This document shows, in pieces, positions 13,129 to 22,410 of a DNA stretch of 64,000 nucleotides. The stretch is from contig CM032231.1 of NCBI GenBank assembly GCA_019009955.1, positions 108,215,001-108,279,000 of the forward strand. Reading direction: 5' to 3'. The stretch comes from Riptortus pedestris (lineage: Eukaryota; Arthropoda; Insecta; Hemiptera; Alydidae). The position numbers were made by a program, and so were the translations under genes. The notes beneath the pieces were generated by a model that made no database searches, was not told where the DNA came from, and saw only the letters and a list, made by a program, of their open reading frames with translations. Positions within the stretch are counted from its first letter, which is position 1. Each line of letters begins with the position of its first letter.

Positions 13129-14977
13129 AAAAGTCCGTCACACAGGGGCTGCGTAAACTAAGCAGATTTCCCATGTGAACTTTTACAATAGAGAAATTTC
13201 ACGAGAGCAGAGCAGTCAAGGAAACGGCCGAACTAGCTTTTGTCGGGAAAGTCACTCTCGTCCGTTAGCCGCCAAGATTTAATAAAAATGCAAATATCTC
13301 GATTAATATTCATCATACAAAAAATATATAGACCTATATTTATAGATCATTTAGTTTGCAATAACATTGCTTCTATACAATTTTTCGATCCGACTTATAG
13401 TGACGGAGATATTTAGCCGTTAACGAACTTGATCTTTCTTTTTACATAAAACAATTTAATACCGACTTTGGTGACGATTAAATTAAAATTGCGACTATAT
13501 ATATATACACTAGCTCAGATACCCGGCTTCGCTTGGGAATTGATTTGAGGCTGAATGGTGATGGTATTTTTTTTGACAAGGCTTTACTTTGCACAATATT
13601 TTGACATTTACCCGTCCCAGTGTTTAGGGTTAATACCCGTTGTTGACATTTGTTAATAATAAAATTAATTATTATTAATAATTATAAGGATAGTCTTCAC
13701 TGTCCTCCAAATTGGCATATTTCTCGTCCCCTGTGCATTATGCATAGATTTCAGCTATTAAGGACAAAATATTAACATTGGTTTGAATTAATTTTTCCAG
13801 CTGAGGTACCTGATAGTTCAAATAGGAATGAATTGTTGAGCATATCAATATTTCTACGCAAATTACTTGCTCCACACATTGTTCCTGGATAAATGTATAA
13901 AAAAAAAAAAGTTAATCTAAATAACAAAGTAAACAACTTTTGTTATGTCCATGTTTGTCGAAAAACAAATAGACAATGAAATATCGGGAATTTTTATTTC
14001 AGGCCTCCCTTATAACCCCCACTCCCGTTCTAACCTAAACATTTTAATATAGCTTATAATCATGGAAGAATTAATGCTAATTGACATACCGAGTTTTGTT
14101 AAGTTCGGTTCAATCGTTAGCGTCCAATAAAATAGTTGACTCCCTCTTTAGTTGATAGTGTATATCTCGTTTATACATTGTTAAAAGACAAAAATGAATA
14201 TCACAAAAGTTACTCTAAATAACAAAATAAACAACTTTTGTTATGCTCATATTTGCCGAAAAACGAATAGAAAACGAAATACCACTATTTTAAATTCAGG
14301 CCTCCCTTACAACCCCCACTCCTGCCCGTCCCTAGAAATGTTAGTATGGCTTATTATAATGAAAGCGTTAGAGCTAATACACATACCGAGTTTGGTTTAG
14401 TTCGGTTGAGTTTTTTGGGCCAAATAAAATTGTTGACTTCCGCAGTAGTTTTTAACGTATAACTCATTTATGCTTAGGTATACGAAAAAAGTGTATATAG
14501 CAAAAGTTAATCTAAATAACAAAATAAACAACTTTTGTAATGTTCATATTTGCCGAAAAACCAATAGAAAAGGAAATATCGCTATTTTTAATTTCAGGCT
14601 TCTCTTATAACCCCCACATCTGTTCGTCTCAGAGAATATTAACATAGCCTAAAGTCTAAGTTGGGTTAGTAGTAATATACATACCAAGTTTCATAAAATT
14701 TGGTTCAGCCGTTTATGCGTGAAAAGGTAACAAACAAACAAACAAATAAACAAACAGACACCAAAGAAACAAAATGCAGTTATGGTGTCTATGACATGTG
14801 AAACGAAAAGTTATCGTGAAAATTCGCGAATAAAATCAATGTACACACAATGTTTTGTACGGACCTCATTTTCGTCATCTCCTAGGTAGGATCGATGGAC
14901 ATTTGAAGAAAAATGTCGAAAATTCCGTCATGAGTACGACCTCAATAGCTGATTTCCCTTAAGGGAAATCTGCTAAA
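13129..14977 (+). mobile_element. Family A repeat, full length, with a family B element nested in it
   Basis: Both ends are present: GTCCGTCACACAGGGGCTGC at about 13133 and the palindrome plus TGCTAAAA at about 14951-14977. The core runs to the GTGACGATTAAATTAAAATTGCGA block and a TA stretch at about 13497-13507. It is interrupted there by family B (13509-14842) and resumes at about 14850 with GTACGGACCTCATTTTCGTC. The order shows that B inserted into the TA tract of A. Confidence 0.8.
13509..14842 (+). mobile_element. Family B repeat, complete copy with three tandem units
   Basis: Starts ACTAGCTCAGATACCCGGCT and ends in AACAAACAAACAAACA-type sequence and a GTTATGGTGTCTATGACATG block. The middle has three units spaced about 300 bp, each with GTTAATCTAAATAACAAA (about 13910, 14210 and 14510) and a CCTCCCTTATAACCCCCACT block. 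Each unit contains CAAAAGTT and AACTTTTG about 30 bp apart, which can pair. No transposase or reverse transcriptase is visible. A minus-strand relative lies at 50069-51518. Confidence 0.75.
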
Positions 14978-14979
14978 AA

Positions 14980-15595
14980 CAATTACTGAAATATATCAGA
15001 ATATAACATATTAATTTTATTGAGAAATATTTACAATATCTAGTACTGTAATTTATAATGAATCAGAATAAATTTTATCCCATTCAATCAAATTTTAGTA
15101 GTCGAAGAATTTAAGACGGGGGGAAGGGTCACAAGAAAATATTTGTATTTATCTCGAGTAATAAAGGTCTCTGTAAAACAATATAAAAGCTTGGAATAAT
15201 GTAGTTTATTATATAACAGAGTATTGTTTATGAAAAACGAGAGGAAGTGGGGGTTTCCTGAAGGCTGAAAACTGGAAAATGTAAATATCTCGGTTAGTAT
15301 TCAAGATAGGGAATAAATGTATATAATAATATTTATGATACATTTAATTTGCAATGAGATTTACTCTATACACTTTTTCGATCCGACTTATAGTAACGGA
15401 GATATTTCGAATTTTCAAAATTCTCCCCCTCTAAACCCCTCCTCCCCCTGGTACGATATCAGACATTTACGAACTTGATCTTTCTTTTTACATAAAATGA
15501 TTAAATATTAAGTTTGGTAACGATCAAACAAAAATATCTCAATAGATGGGCGTCCACAGCTGATTTTTCTTGGGGGAAATCTGCTAAAAATGATT
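14980..15595 (+). mobile_element. Family A variant (A-prime) lacking the TA core
   Basis: Begins with AACAATTACTGAAATATATC and a module shared with 17615-17940 and, inverted, 18835-19150. It continues into the normal family A core (CTCGGTTAGTATTCAAGATA and the C-rich block) and ends at a degraded palindrome plus CTGCTAAAA. The (TA)n tract and its flanks are deleted between AACAAAAA and CTCAATAG. Confidence 0.65.
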
Positions 15596-15890
15596 CTAGT
15601 TATAAGTAAAAGGAGGACAAAGCCGCCCCCTAACAGTACTGACTCGTATCTTATAAACTAACTTATGCTAACGTAGAAGGGGCATTCCGAGTCAGGGTAA
15701 GGAGACTGTTGGGGACTCCGGCCCTCCCGCCGATCGATCTACTAGTCCGCGTATATATAGCACTTCAGCTGGGCCACTTCAGTAGCGGGAGCTTAACCAC
15801 TTATCGCTGTCATTTCATGAGGCCGGCATCAGTAAAAATCTCATGAGCATATCCTCTGACTTCCTCCAAACCCCATTAAATTAAATATAT
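15596..15890 (+). other. GC-richer spacer inside the repeat island, TATA-like motif
   Basis: Clearly richer in G+C than its surroundings. It has an inverted pair, GACTCG/CGAGTC, near 15639-15697 and a TATATATAG motif near 15750-15760 about 25-30 bp before a CACTTCAG pair. No ORF or known family recognised. It could be a fragment of an LTR or other promoter-bearing element. Confidence 0.3.
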
Positions 15891-16378
15891 TAAAGTCCGT
15901 CGCGGAGTGGCTGCGTAAACTAAGCTGGTTTCCCACGTGAAGTTTTACAATAGAGAAATTTCAAGAGAGCCGAACAGATACGGAAACGGCCGAACTAGCT
16001 TTCGGCGGAGTCTCGCGACTACAACCGAAGATAGCCGATCTCATCCCGTCCGTTATTTGCACACACTTAAATAAAAATTCAAATATCAGGGTTAATATTC
16101 AAGAGAGAGAATAAATGTATATAACAATATTTATAGTAAATTTAATTTGCAATAAGATTGAATTTATACAATTTTTCGATCCGACGTATAGTAACGGAGG
16201 TATTTCGAATTTTCGAAAATACTCCCCTCTAAACCCCCCTCCCACTGGTCCGATTGCAGCCATTAATGAACTTGATCTTTATTTTTACGTAAAACGTTTA
16301 AATATCGAGTTTGGTAACGATCAAGCAAAAATTGCGACCGCTAGAGCGTTAACAAACAAATATATATATATATTTATA

Positions 16379-16438
<60 letters not shown>

Positions 16439-16506
16439 ATTTTTCGAAAATCCCGTGATGAGTACTACCTCAATAGTTGATTTTCCTTAAGGGAAATCTG
16501 CTAAAA
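15891..16506 (+). mobile_element. Family A repeat, full length
   Basis: Begins AAAGTCCGTCGCGGAGTGGC and ends in AAGGGAAATCTGCTAAAA. The (TA)n tract is interrupted by TTTATAT units at about 16361-16434. Part of the downstream flank (the GAACGGACC block) is deleted. It abuts another family A start at 16506. Confidence 0.8.
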
Positions 16507-16620
16507 GCACGTCACACAGGGGCTGCGTAAACTAAGCAGATTTCCCACAAGCTGGTATAACACACTTGTGATCTCATCTCGCAACATATTCTCGATTTAT
16601 ATGGAAAAAAAAGCCGTTGA
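16506..16620 (+). repeat. Family A first-end fragment, head-to-tail with the previous copy
   Basis: GCACGTCACACAGGGGCTGC and AACTAAGCAGATTTCCC follow directly after the end of the previous copy. The rest becomes a short CACACTTGTGATCTCATCTC segment that also occurs next to the copy ending near 17340. Confidence 0.6.
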
Positions 16621-16711
16621 TTAGAGAAGTTTGGGGAGAGGGGGTTACGGAAGGTTAAAAATTAGCAATGAAGAATAACTTTCACAATACTTGAGTTACG
16701 AAAAAATGTTC

Positions 16712-16853
16712 TATCCCACTTTAGCAGATTTCCCTTGAGGGAAATCAGCTATTGAGGTTGTACTCATGACGGAATTTTCGACTTTTTTCTTCCTATGTCA
16801 ATCGATCCTACCAAGGAGATGACGAAAATGAGGTCCGTTCAAACTGTATATAT

Positions 16854-16917
<64 letters not shown>

Positions 16918-17340
16918 ATCTATCTATCTATATATATATTTGCCTGTTACCACTCAAGTGGTCTCAATTTTTGTTTCATCGATACCAAACGCGACATTTA
17001 GTTGTTTTATGTAAAAAGAAAGATTAAGTAAGTTAACGGCTAAAATCGGACCACTGGGAGGGGGGTTTAGAGGGGAGGATTTTCGAAAAATTGAAATATC
17101 TCCGTTACTGTACGTCGCATCAAAAATTATATAGAATCAATCTTATTGCAAATTAAATTTACTATAAATATGGTGACGTACATTTATTCTCTATCTCGAA
17201 TATTAACCGAGATATTTGCATTTTTATTAAATCTGGGCATCTAACGGACGTGAGTGACTTTCCCGCCAAAAACTAGTTCGGCCGTTTCCTTGATTGCTCG
17301 GCTCTCGTGAAATTTCTCTATTCTCTAAAAATCAAGCAGA
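16712..17340 (-). mobile_element. Family A repeat, near full length
   Basis: Plus-strand order: TTTAGCAGATTTCCC with a one-base-changed palindrome, GAGGTCCGTTCAAACTGTA, a compound TA/CA/ATCT microsatellite (about 16849-16940), the full core, then CCGTTTCCTTGATTGCTCGG. The terminal GTCCGTCAC end is disrupted near 17330-17400. Confidence 0.75.
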
Positions 17341-17440
17341 TTTCTCTCTTGGCTGCGTAAATCAAGCAGATTTCACACGTGCTACTATAACACACTTGTG
17401 TTCTCATCTCACATGTTCTGTATTTCTGTGTAAAAATAAA

Positions 17441-18022
17441 AGTCCGTCACGCAGGGGCTGCGTAAACTAAGCAGAATTCCCTCCTGAAGTTTAATAATAG
17501 ATAAATATATATACTGGTAACACAACACCACCGCCAATATTAAGTGAATAAATACAAACAGGAAGCATCTGAAATGTAAACAAACAAGTCCTGCCTAGGT
17601 CTCACCGGAAAGAAAAACAATTACTGTAATATATCAAAATATACTATATACGTTTTGTTGAAAACTATTTACTATATCTAGAGCTGTAATTAATAATGAA
17701 TCAGAATAATTTTTATATCAATCAATCAAATTTTAGTTGTCCAAGAACATAAACGGGAGGGAGGGGGCGGGGGGTCACCAGAACATATTTGCATGTATCT
17801 CGTATGATAAAGGTCTCTTGAAAGCAATATTTGGCATTTCAGCATCGAATAAAGTGGTTCCTTATGTAACAGAATATTGTTTATGTAACATGAGTAGAAG
17901 TGAGGGTTTGCTGAAGGAAAACTGAAAAATACAAATATCTCGGTTAATATTCAAGATACAGAATAAATGTATACAACAACATTTATAGTAAATTGAATTT
18001 GCAATACGATTGACTCTATACG
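17441..18022 (+). mobile_element. Family A-prime variant, first half
   Basis: Starts with GTCCGTCACGCAGGGGCTGC, then diverges after GTTTAATAATAG into a module containing ACCGGAAAGAAAAACAATTA and a G-rich block. It rejoins the standard core at CTCGGTTAATATTCAAGATA. It is cut at about 18022 by the next family A copy, which starts in place of the GATCCGAC block. Confidence 0.7.
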
Positions 18023-18023
18023 C

Positions 18024-18149
18024 TTTTAGCAGATTTCCCTTAAGGGAAATCAGCTATTGAGGTTGTACTCATGACGGAATTTTCAACATTTTTCTTCAAA
18101 TGTCCATCGATCCTACCTAGTAGATGACGAAAATGAAGTCCGTTCAAAA

Positions 18150-18207
<58 letters not shown>

Positions 18208-18648
18208 CTGTTACCGCTCTAGCGGTCGAATTTTTGTTTGATCGTTACCAAACTCGGAATTTAATCGTTTTATGTAAAAAGGATGATCAAGTTCGTTAAT
18301 GGCTGAAATCGGATCGGTGGGAGGGGGGGTTTAGAGGGGAAGATTTTCGAAAAGTCGAAATATCTCCGTTATTATGCGTCGGATTGAAAAATTGTATCGA
18401 ATGAATCTTATTGCAAATTCAATTTACTATAAATATTGTTCTATACATTTATTCTGGCTATGTTTATTCTGGCTATGTTCGGCCTTTCCGCCGAGAGCTC
18501 TGGCGGCCGTTTCTGAAACTATTAGTTCCTCGTAAAGAGGTTTAGAGGTTACTTACTACTACAGCTGTTATTAGGCAGATTTCTCTATTGTAAAACTTCA
18601 CGTGGGAAATCTGCATAGTTTACGCAGCCCCTGCGTGACGGACTTTTT
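18024..18648 (-). mobile_element. Family A repeat, full length
   Basis: Both ends are intact: perfect palindrome at about 18033-18052 and the GCCCCTGCGTGACGGAC end at about 18627-18643. It has a (TA)n tract at about 18155-18202 and the GTTACCGCTCTAGCGGTC hairpin beside it. It has inserted into the A-prime copy at 17441-18022. Confidence 0.8.
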
Positions 18649-18767
18649 TAGCAGCTTTCCCGTAAGGGAAATCAGCTATTGAGGGCGCGCTCATGATGCG
18701 ACTTTCGAAAAATTCCTTCAAATGTCCATCGATCCTACCCAGGAGATGATGACAATGAGGTCCGTTC

Positions 18768-18830
<63 letters not shown>

Positions 18831-19366
18831 CCGAGATATTAGCATTTTTTAGTTTTCAGCAAACCGCCACTTCTACTCATATTACGTAAACAATACTCTG
18901 CTACATAATAAATCACATTATTGGAAGTTTAAATACCAAAAATTGTATTCAAGAGACCTTTATTATAAGAAATAGATGCAAATATGTCCTGGTGACTCCT
19001 CCCCCCCATCTTAAAGTTTTGGACTACTAAAATTTTATTGATTGAGATATCAATTATTCTGACTCATTATTAATTACAGTACTAGATATAGTAAATAGTT
19101 CTCAATAAAATTAATGTGTTATATTCTGATATATTTCAGTAATTGTTTTTCTTTCCGGTGTGAGGCGGGCCGACCCGATTGTTTACATTTCTAACTAAAA
19201 AAATCCTGTCGGCAGGTTATTGAAATTGGATGAAACATTTCTTATTTCCGTTTGTATTTATTCACGGTGTTCTTGTGTTACCAGTATGTATTTTATCTAT
19301 TACATACTAAACTTTACAAGGGAAATCTGCTTAGTTTACGTAGCCCCTGCATGACGGTCTTTTTCG
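18647..19366 (-). mobile_element. Family A-prime variant, full length, adjoining the previous copy
   Basis: Starts TTAGCAGCTTTCCCGTAAGG immediately after the previous copy. It has a (TA)n tract at about 18774-18826, then runs straight into TTAACCGAGATATTAGC and the A-prime module, ending at GCCCCTGCATGACGGTC. The C-rich core between the TA tract and the GAGATATT block is missing. Confidence 0.75.
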
Positions 19367-19533
19367 ATCTGTCGTATAGTAACGGAGATATTCCATTCAA
19401 TAATTGCGACCGCTAGAGCAGTAACAGCCAAATATATATACACTAGCTAAGGTACCCGGCTTCACTCGGGAAAATCCCCCCTCCCACTGGTCCGATTTCA
19501 GCCGTTAACGAACTTAATCTTCCTTTTTACATA
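19367..19533 (+). repeat. Family A core fragment carrying a short family B end
   Basis: Standard core words (GTCGTATAGTAACGGAGATA, GCGACCGCTAGAGCAGTAAC) lead into a short TA stretch, then CACTAGCTAAGGTACCCGGC, the first end of family B (about 19441-19472). Family A core text follows again (CCCTCCCACTGGTCCG). A second case of B sequence at the A-type TA tract. Confidence 0.6.
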
Positions 19534-20025
19534 AAAAGTCCGTCACGCAGGGGCTGCGTAAACTAAGCAGATTTCCCACGTGAAGTTATACAATAAAGAA
19601 ATCTCCATTTGGGAGCCGAACAGTTACGGCAACGGGCCGAACTAGCTTTTGGCGGGAAACTCAGTCGTCTGCCATCGGCCCAAATTAAATAAAAACGCAA
19701 ATATCTCGGTTAATATTCAAGATAGAGAATAAATGTATAGAACAGTATTTATAGTAAATTTAATTTACAATAAGATTGGTTCTATACAATGTTATGATCC
19801 GACGTATGGTAACGTTGATATTTCGAATTTTCAAAAACCCCCCCTCCCACTGGTCCCATTTCAGCCGTTAACGAACTTGATCTGTCTTTTTACATAAAAC
19901 GTTTAAATATCGAGTTTGGTAACGATCAAACAAAAATTGCGACCGCTAGAGCGTTAACAGACATATATATATAATTTTGAACGGACCTTATTTTCGTCAT
20001 CCTTTCCCTAAAGGGAAATCTGCTA
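19534..20025 (+). mobile_element. Family A repeat, short (TA)n allele
   Basis: Starts at GTCCGTCACGCAGGGGCTGC and ends at CTAAAGGGAAATCTGCTAA. The TA tract is only about ten bases (19964-19974), and the block after GTCATC is deleted up to the palindrome. It shows that the family exists without a long microsatellite. Confidence 0.75.
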
Positions 20026-20533
20026 ATACATTAGAAATAGTCGGTTGTATGTAGAAATTCCAATAGTGCCAACATTTAACAGGAAATAAGTTAACACTAT
20101 TAACTGTGTTAGCTTCTGTGTAACTTCCCCTTCCGCTTGAGGGTTATCAACATTGCTTTACTTAAATTAATTGGTCCAAACATTAAATATTTGTAATTTG
20201 CTAATAATTAATTTACTTGGTGGAAATAAATAATAGTGGTAACCTAAAAATAATTTAATTTATTTTCAAAGTGCAAGGTGAGGGGAAAGAATCGTAGCCC
20301 TTCATGCACCTAAATAATACTTTAAACAATCAAATCGAGTTTAAACAACTATTGTGTTTTGTCATAATGACATTATCAAGTAACGTTTAATAGTTAGTTA
20401 TATATAGTACATAGTTGTTCCAATAAAGTCAACTAATTGGAGGAAATAAGCTACTATATACCAGAATTAAAGAGTTCGATTCCCCACGACTTCCGCTATC
20501 ACTCCTTATGTACATTCAGCGTGACTTTGTTTA
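20026..20533. other. Spacer between family A copies
   Basis: AT-rich sequence with no ORF, no family A or B words and no recognised gene. A GAGTTCGATTCCCC word near 20467 resembles a tRNA B box, but no cloverleaf or SINE body is near it. Confidence 0.4.
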
Positions 20534-21025
20534 AAAGTCTGTCACGCAGGGGCTGCGTAAACTAAGCAGATTTCCCACGTGAAGTTTTACAATAGAGAAA
20601 TCTGCCCAATAACAAGTGTAGTACGTAGTAAGGGATCACTAAACTTATATGCGAGGGACGAATAGTTACGAAAACGGCCGCCAGAGCTCTCTTCGGAAAG
20701 TACCAAACAGTTCACTCCTGCCGACCAATGCAGAATACAAATGCAAATATCTCGGTTAATATTCAAGATACAGAATAAATGTATAGAGCAATATTTATAG
20801 TAAATTTAATTTGAAATAAGATTGATTCTATACAATTTTTCGATCCGACGCATAATAACGGAGATATTTCGAATTTTCCGAAAATCGCTCCTCTAAACCC
20901 ACCCTCAGACTAGTCCGATTTCAGCCATTAACGAACTTGATCTTCCTTTTTACATAAAACGATTAAATTCCGAGTTTGGTAACGATCAAACAAACATTGC
21001 GACCGCTAGAGCGTTAAGAGACAAA

Positions 21026-21091
<66 letters not shown>

Positions 21092-21226
21092 TATATAAAA
21101 TTTTGAACGGACCTCATTTTCGTCATCTCCTGGGTAGGATCGATGGACATTTGAAGAAATTTTTCGAAAATCGCGTCACGAGTACGACCTCAATAGCTGA
21201 TTTTCCTTAAGGGAAATCTGCTAAAA
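20534..21226 (+). mobile_element. Family A repeat, full length, best reference copy
   Basis: Contains the GTCTGTCACGCAGGGGCTGC end, the AACTAAGCAGATTTCCCACG block, the complete core, the GCGACCGCTAGAGCG hairpin, TA tracts (about 21026-21085), the GAACGGACCTCATTTTCGTC block and the terminal CTGATTTTCCTTAAGGGAAA end. About 690 bp, untouched by other insertions. Confidence 0.85.
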
Positions 21227-21424
21227 AGTACGAAATAAAAATTGAAAATGAAAATGCTCTTATAGTTTACATAAATAACGTTATTTCCTAGTGAAAATAA
21301 ATATTGAAGGAGGTGGGGGCGCTGAGATTTATAACCTTACTAATCCGAATTATACGTATAACTACCATATAAGTACATAACATTATTACCCCTACATCAA
21401 ATAAACATTATTTAGTACTAATAC

Positions 21425-21545
21425 AGTTGGTTACTCCCACTATAGTTTTAGCGTATATCTGGTTTATACTTTGTTAAACGACAAATGTGTGTATAACAAA
21501 AGTTATTCTAAATAACAAACTAAAAACCATCTGTAATGTGTATGA
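21425..21545 (+). repeat. Family B internal-unit fragment
   Basis: Contains TATAACAAAAGTTATTCTAA followed by ATAACAAACTAAAAACC, matching one family B tandem unit. The terminal sequences are absent. Confidence 0.5.
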
Positions 21546-21779
21546 GATAAAAGGCTTCCCGCAGTGCTGGCCCTGCCGTGCTGGATTTTCTGGAGCAGCA
21601 CCCTTTAAATTTATTGTATTCATTTCACCTGACTATTTTATTTTAATTATTATATATTTATTCATTTTTAAATATTCGATTTCCCTATTGTCCAATGGGG
21701 ACTTGATGTTTCGACTTTCAGTTTCGTTCCTAATTTTGAATGTTGTCTTTATGTTTATTCCCTGGTTATGTATTTTTTT

Positions 21780-22028
21780 TTCGTTGCTGAGTTCCTTTTT
21801 TTTTTTTTTTAGTTTCATTACGGTTTTTGTGTTTCATTTTCGTTTTTGTTTTTAATTTCATTTTTGTCTTCTATTTCTGTTTTTGTTCCTTTTCTATTTG
21901 TTTTCCACTTCAGTTTTTTTTTTGTTTTCTTTCTGTTTTGTGTTCCTTTGTGTTTTTTATAGTTCCATTTCTGCTTTTGTTTAATTTTGTTAGTTTCTTT
22001 TCTTTTTTTTCTCAGTTTGTTTTTTAAG
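21780..22028 (+). repeat. T-rich, pyrimidine-biased low-complexity tract
   Basis: Almost free of A on the plus strand and built from degenerate TTTTTGTTTC / TTCATTTT words. Open frames here (for example 21827-22027) are only runs of Phe, Val, Cys and Ser and are not credible proteins. It lies about 0.4-0.6 kb before the CHPF start. Confidence 0.6.
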
Positions 22029-22410
22029 CTATGAATCTTTTGTTTTGAGCAACATCGTCACAGCTGCGAAGCTCCAAAAAAAAAGATAGTTAAAATAATA
22101 ACTCCTCTGCTCTTTGACTACAGAATAGCTGTGATGATTTATTTCAAGGTTTTGCAAAAATAATGTTTTGAGTTTTAAGTTTCATTCGTAGAGGTACAAA
22201 GGCTTGTCTTCATTCTTCTTTGGTTTTGTATACGTTAAGGAACGGAACCTCTTCACTTGTAACCTTTAGCTTTGAAACCTTCTTTTATGTTTTGTTGATT
22301 TTATTAATTATTTTAATTCTTGTTTGAATGGGCACTGAGTTTTGTGGCAGGACTCAGGATCTGTCATAATCTCATTAATTCTTTCATTGATTTTTTTTTT
22401 TGTAATAATA
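22029..22410 (+). other. Likely CHPF 5' UTR or upstream intron end
   Basis: AT-rich and without repeats. A TTTTGTGGCAG splice-acceptor-like word at 22341-22350 suggests that a noncoding first exon may lie upstream. The frame is open from there into the CHPF ATG. Confidence 0.35.

Noticed and set aside
16115..17001. ORFs of 121 and 68 codons with Tyr-Ile runs
   Set aside because: They read through family A core and its TA microsatellite; no domain and no splice support.
20460..20480. Possible tRNA gene from a GTTCGATTCC word
   Set aside because: No acceptor stem, A box or cloverleaf can be drawn around it.
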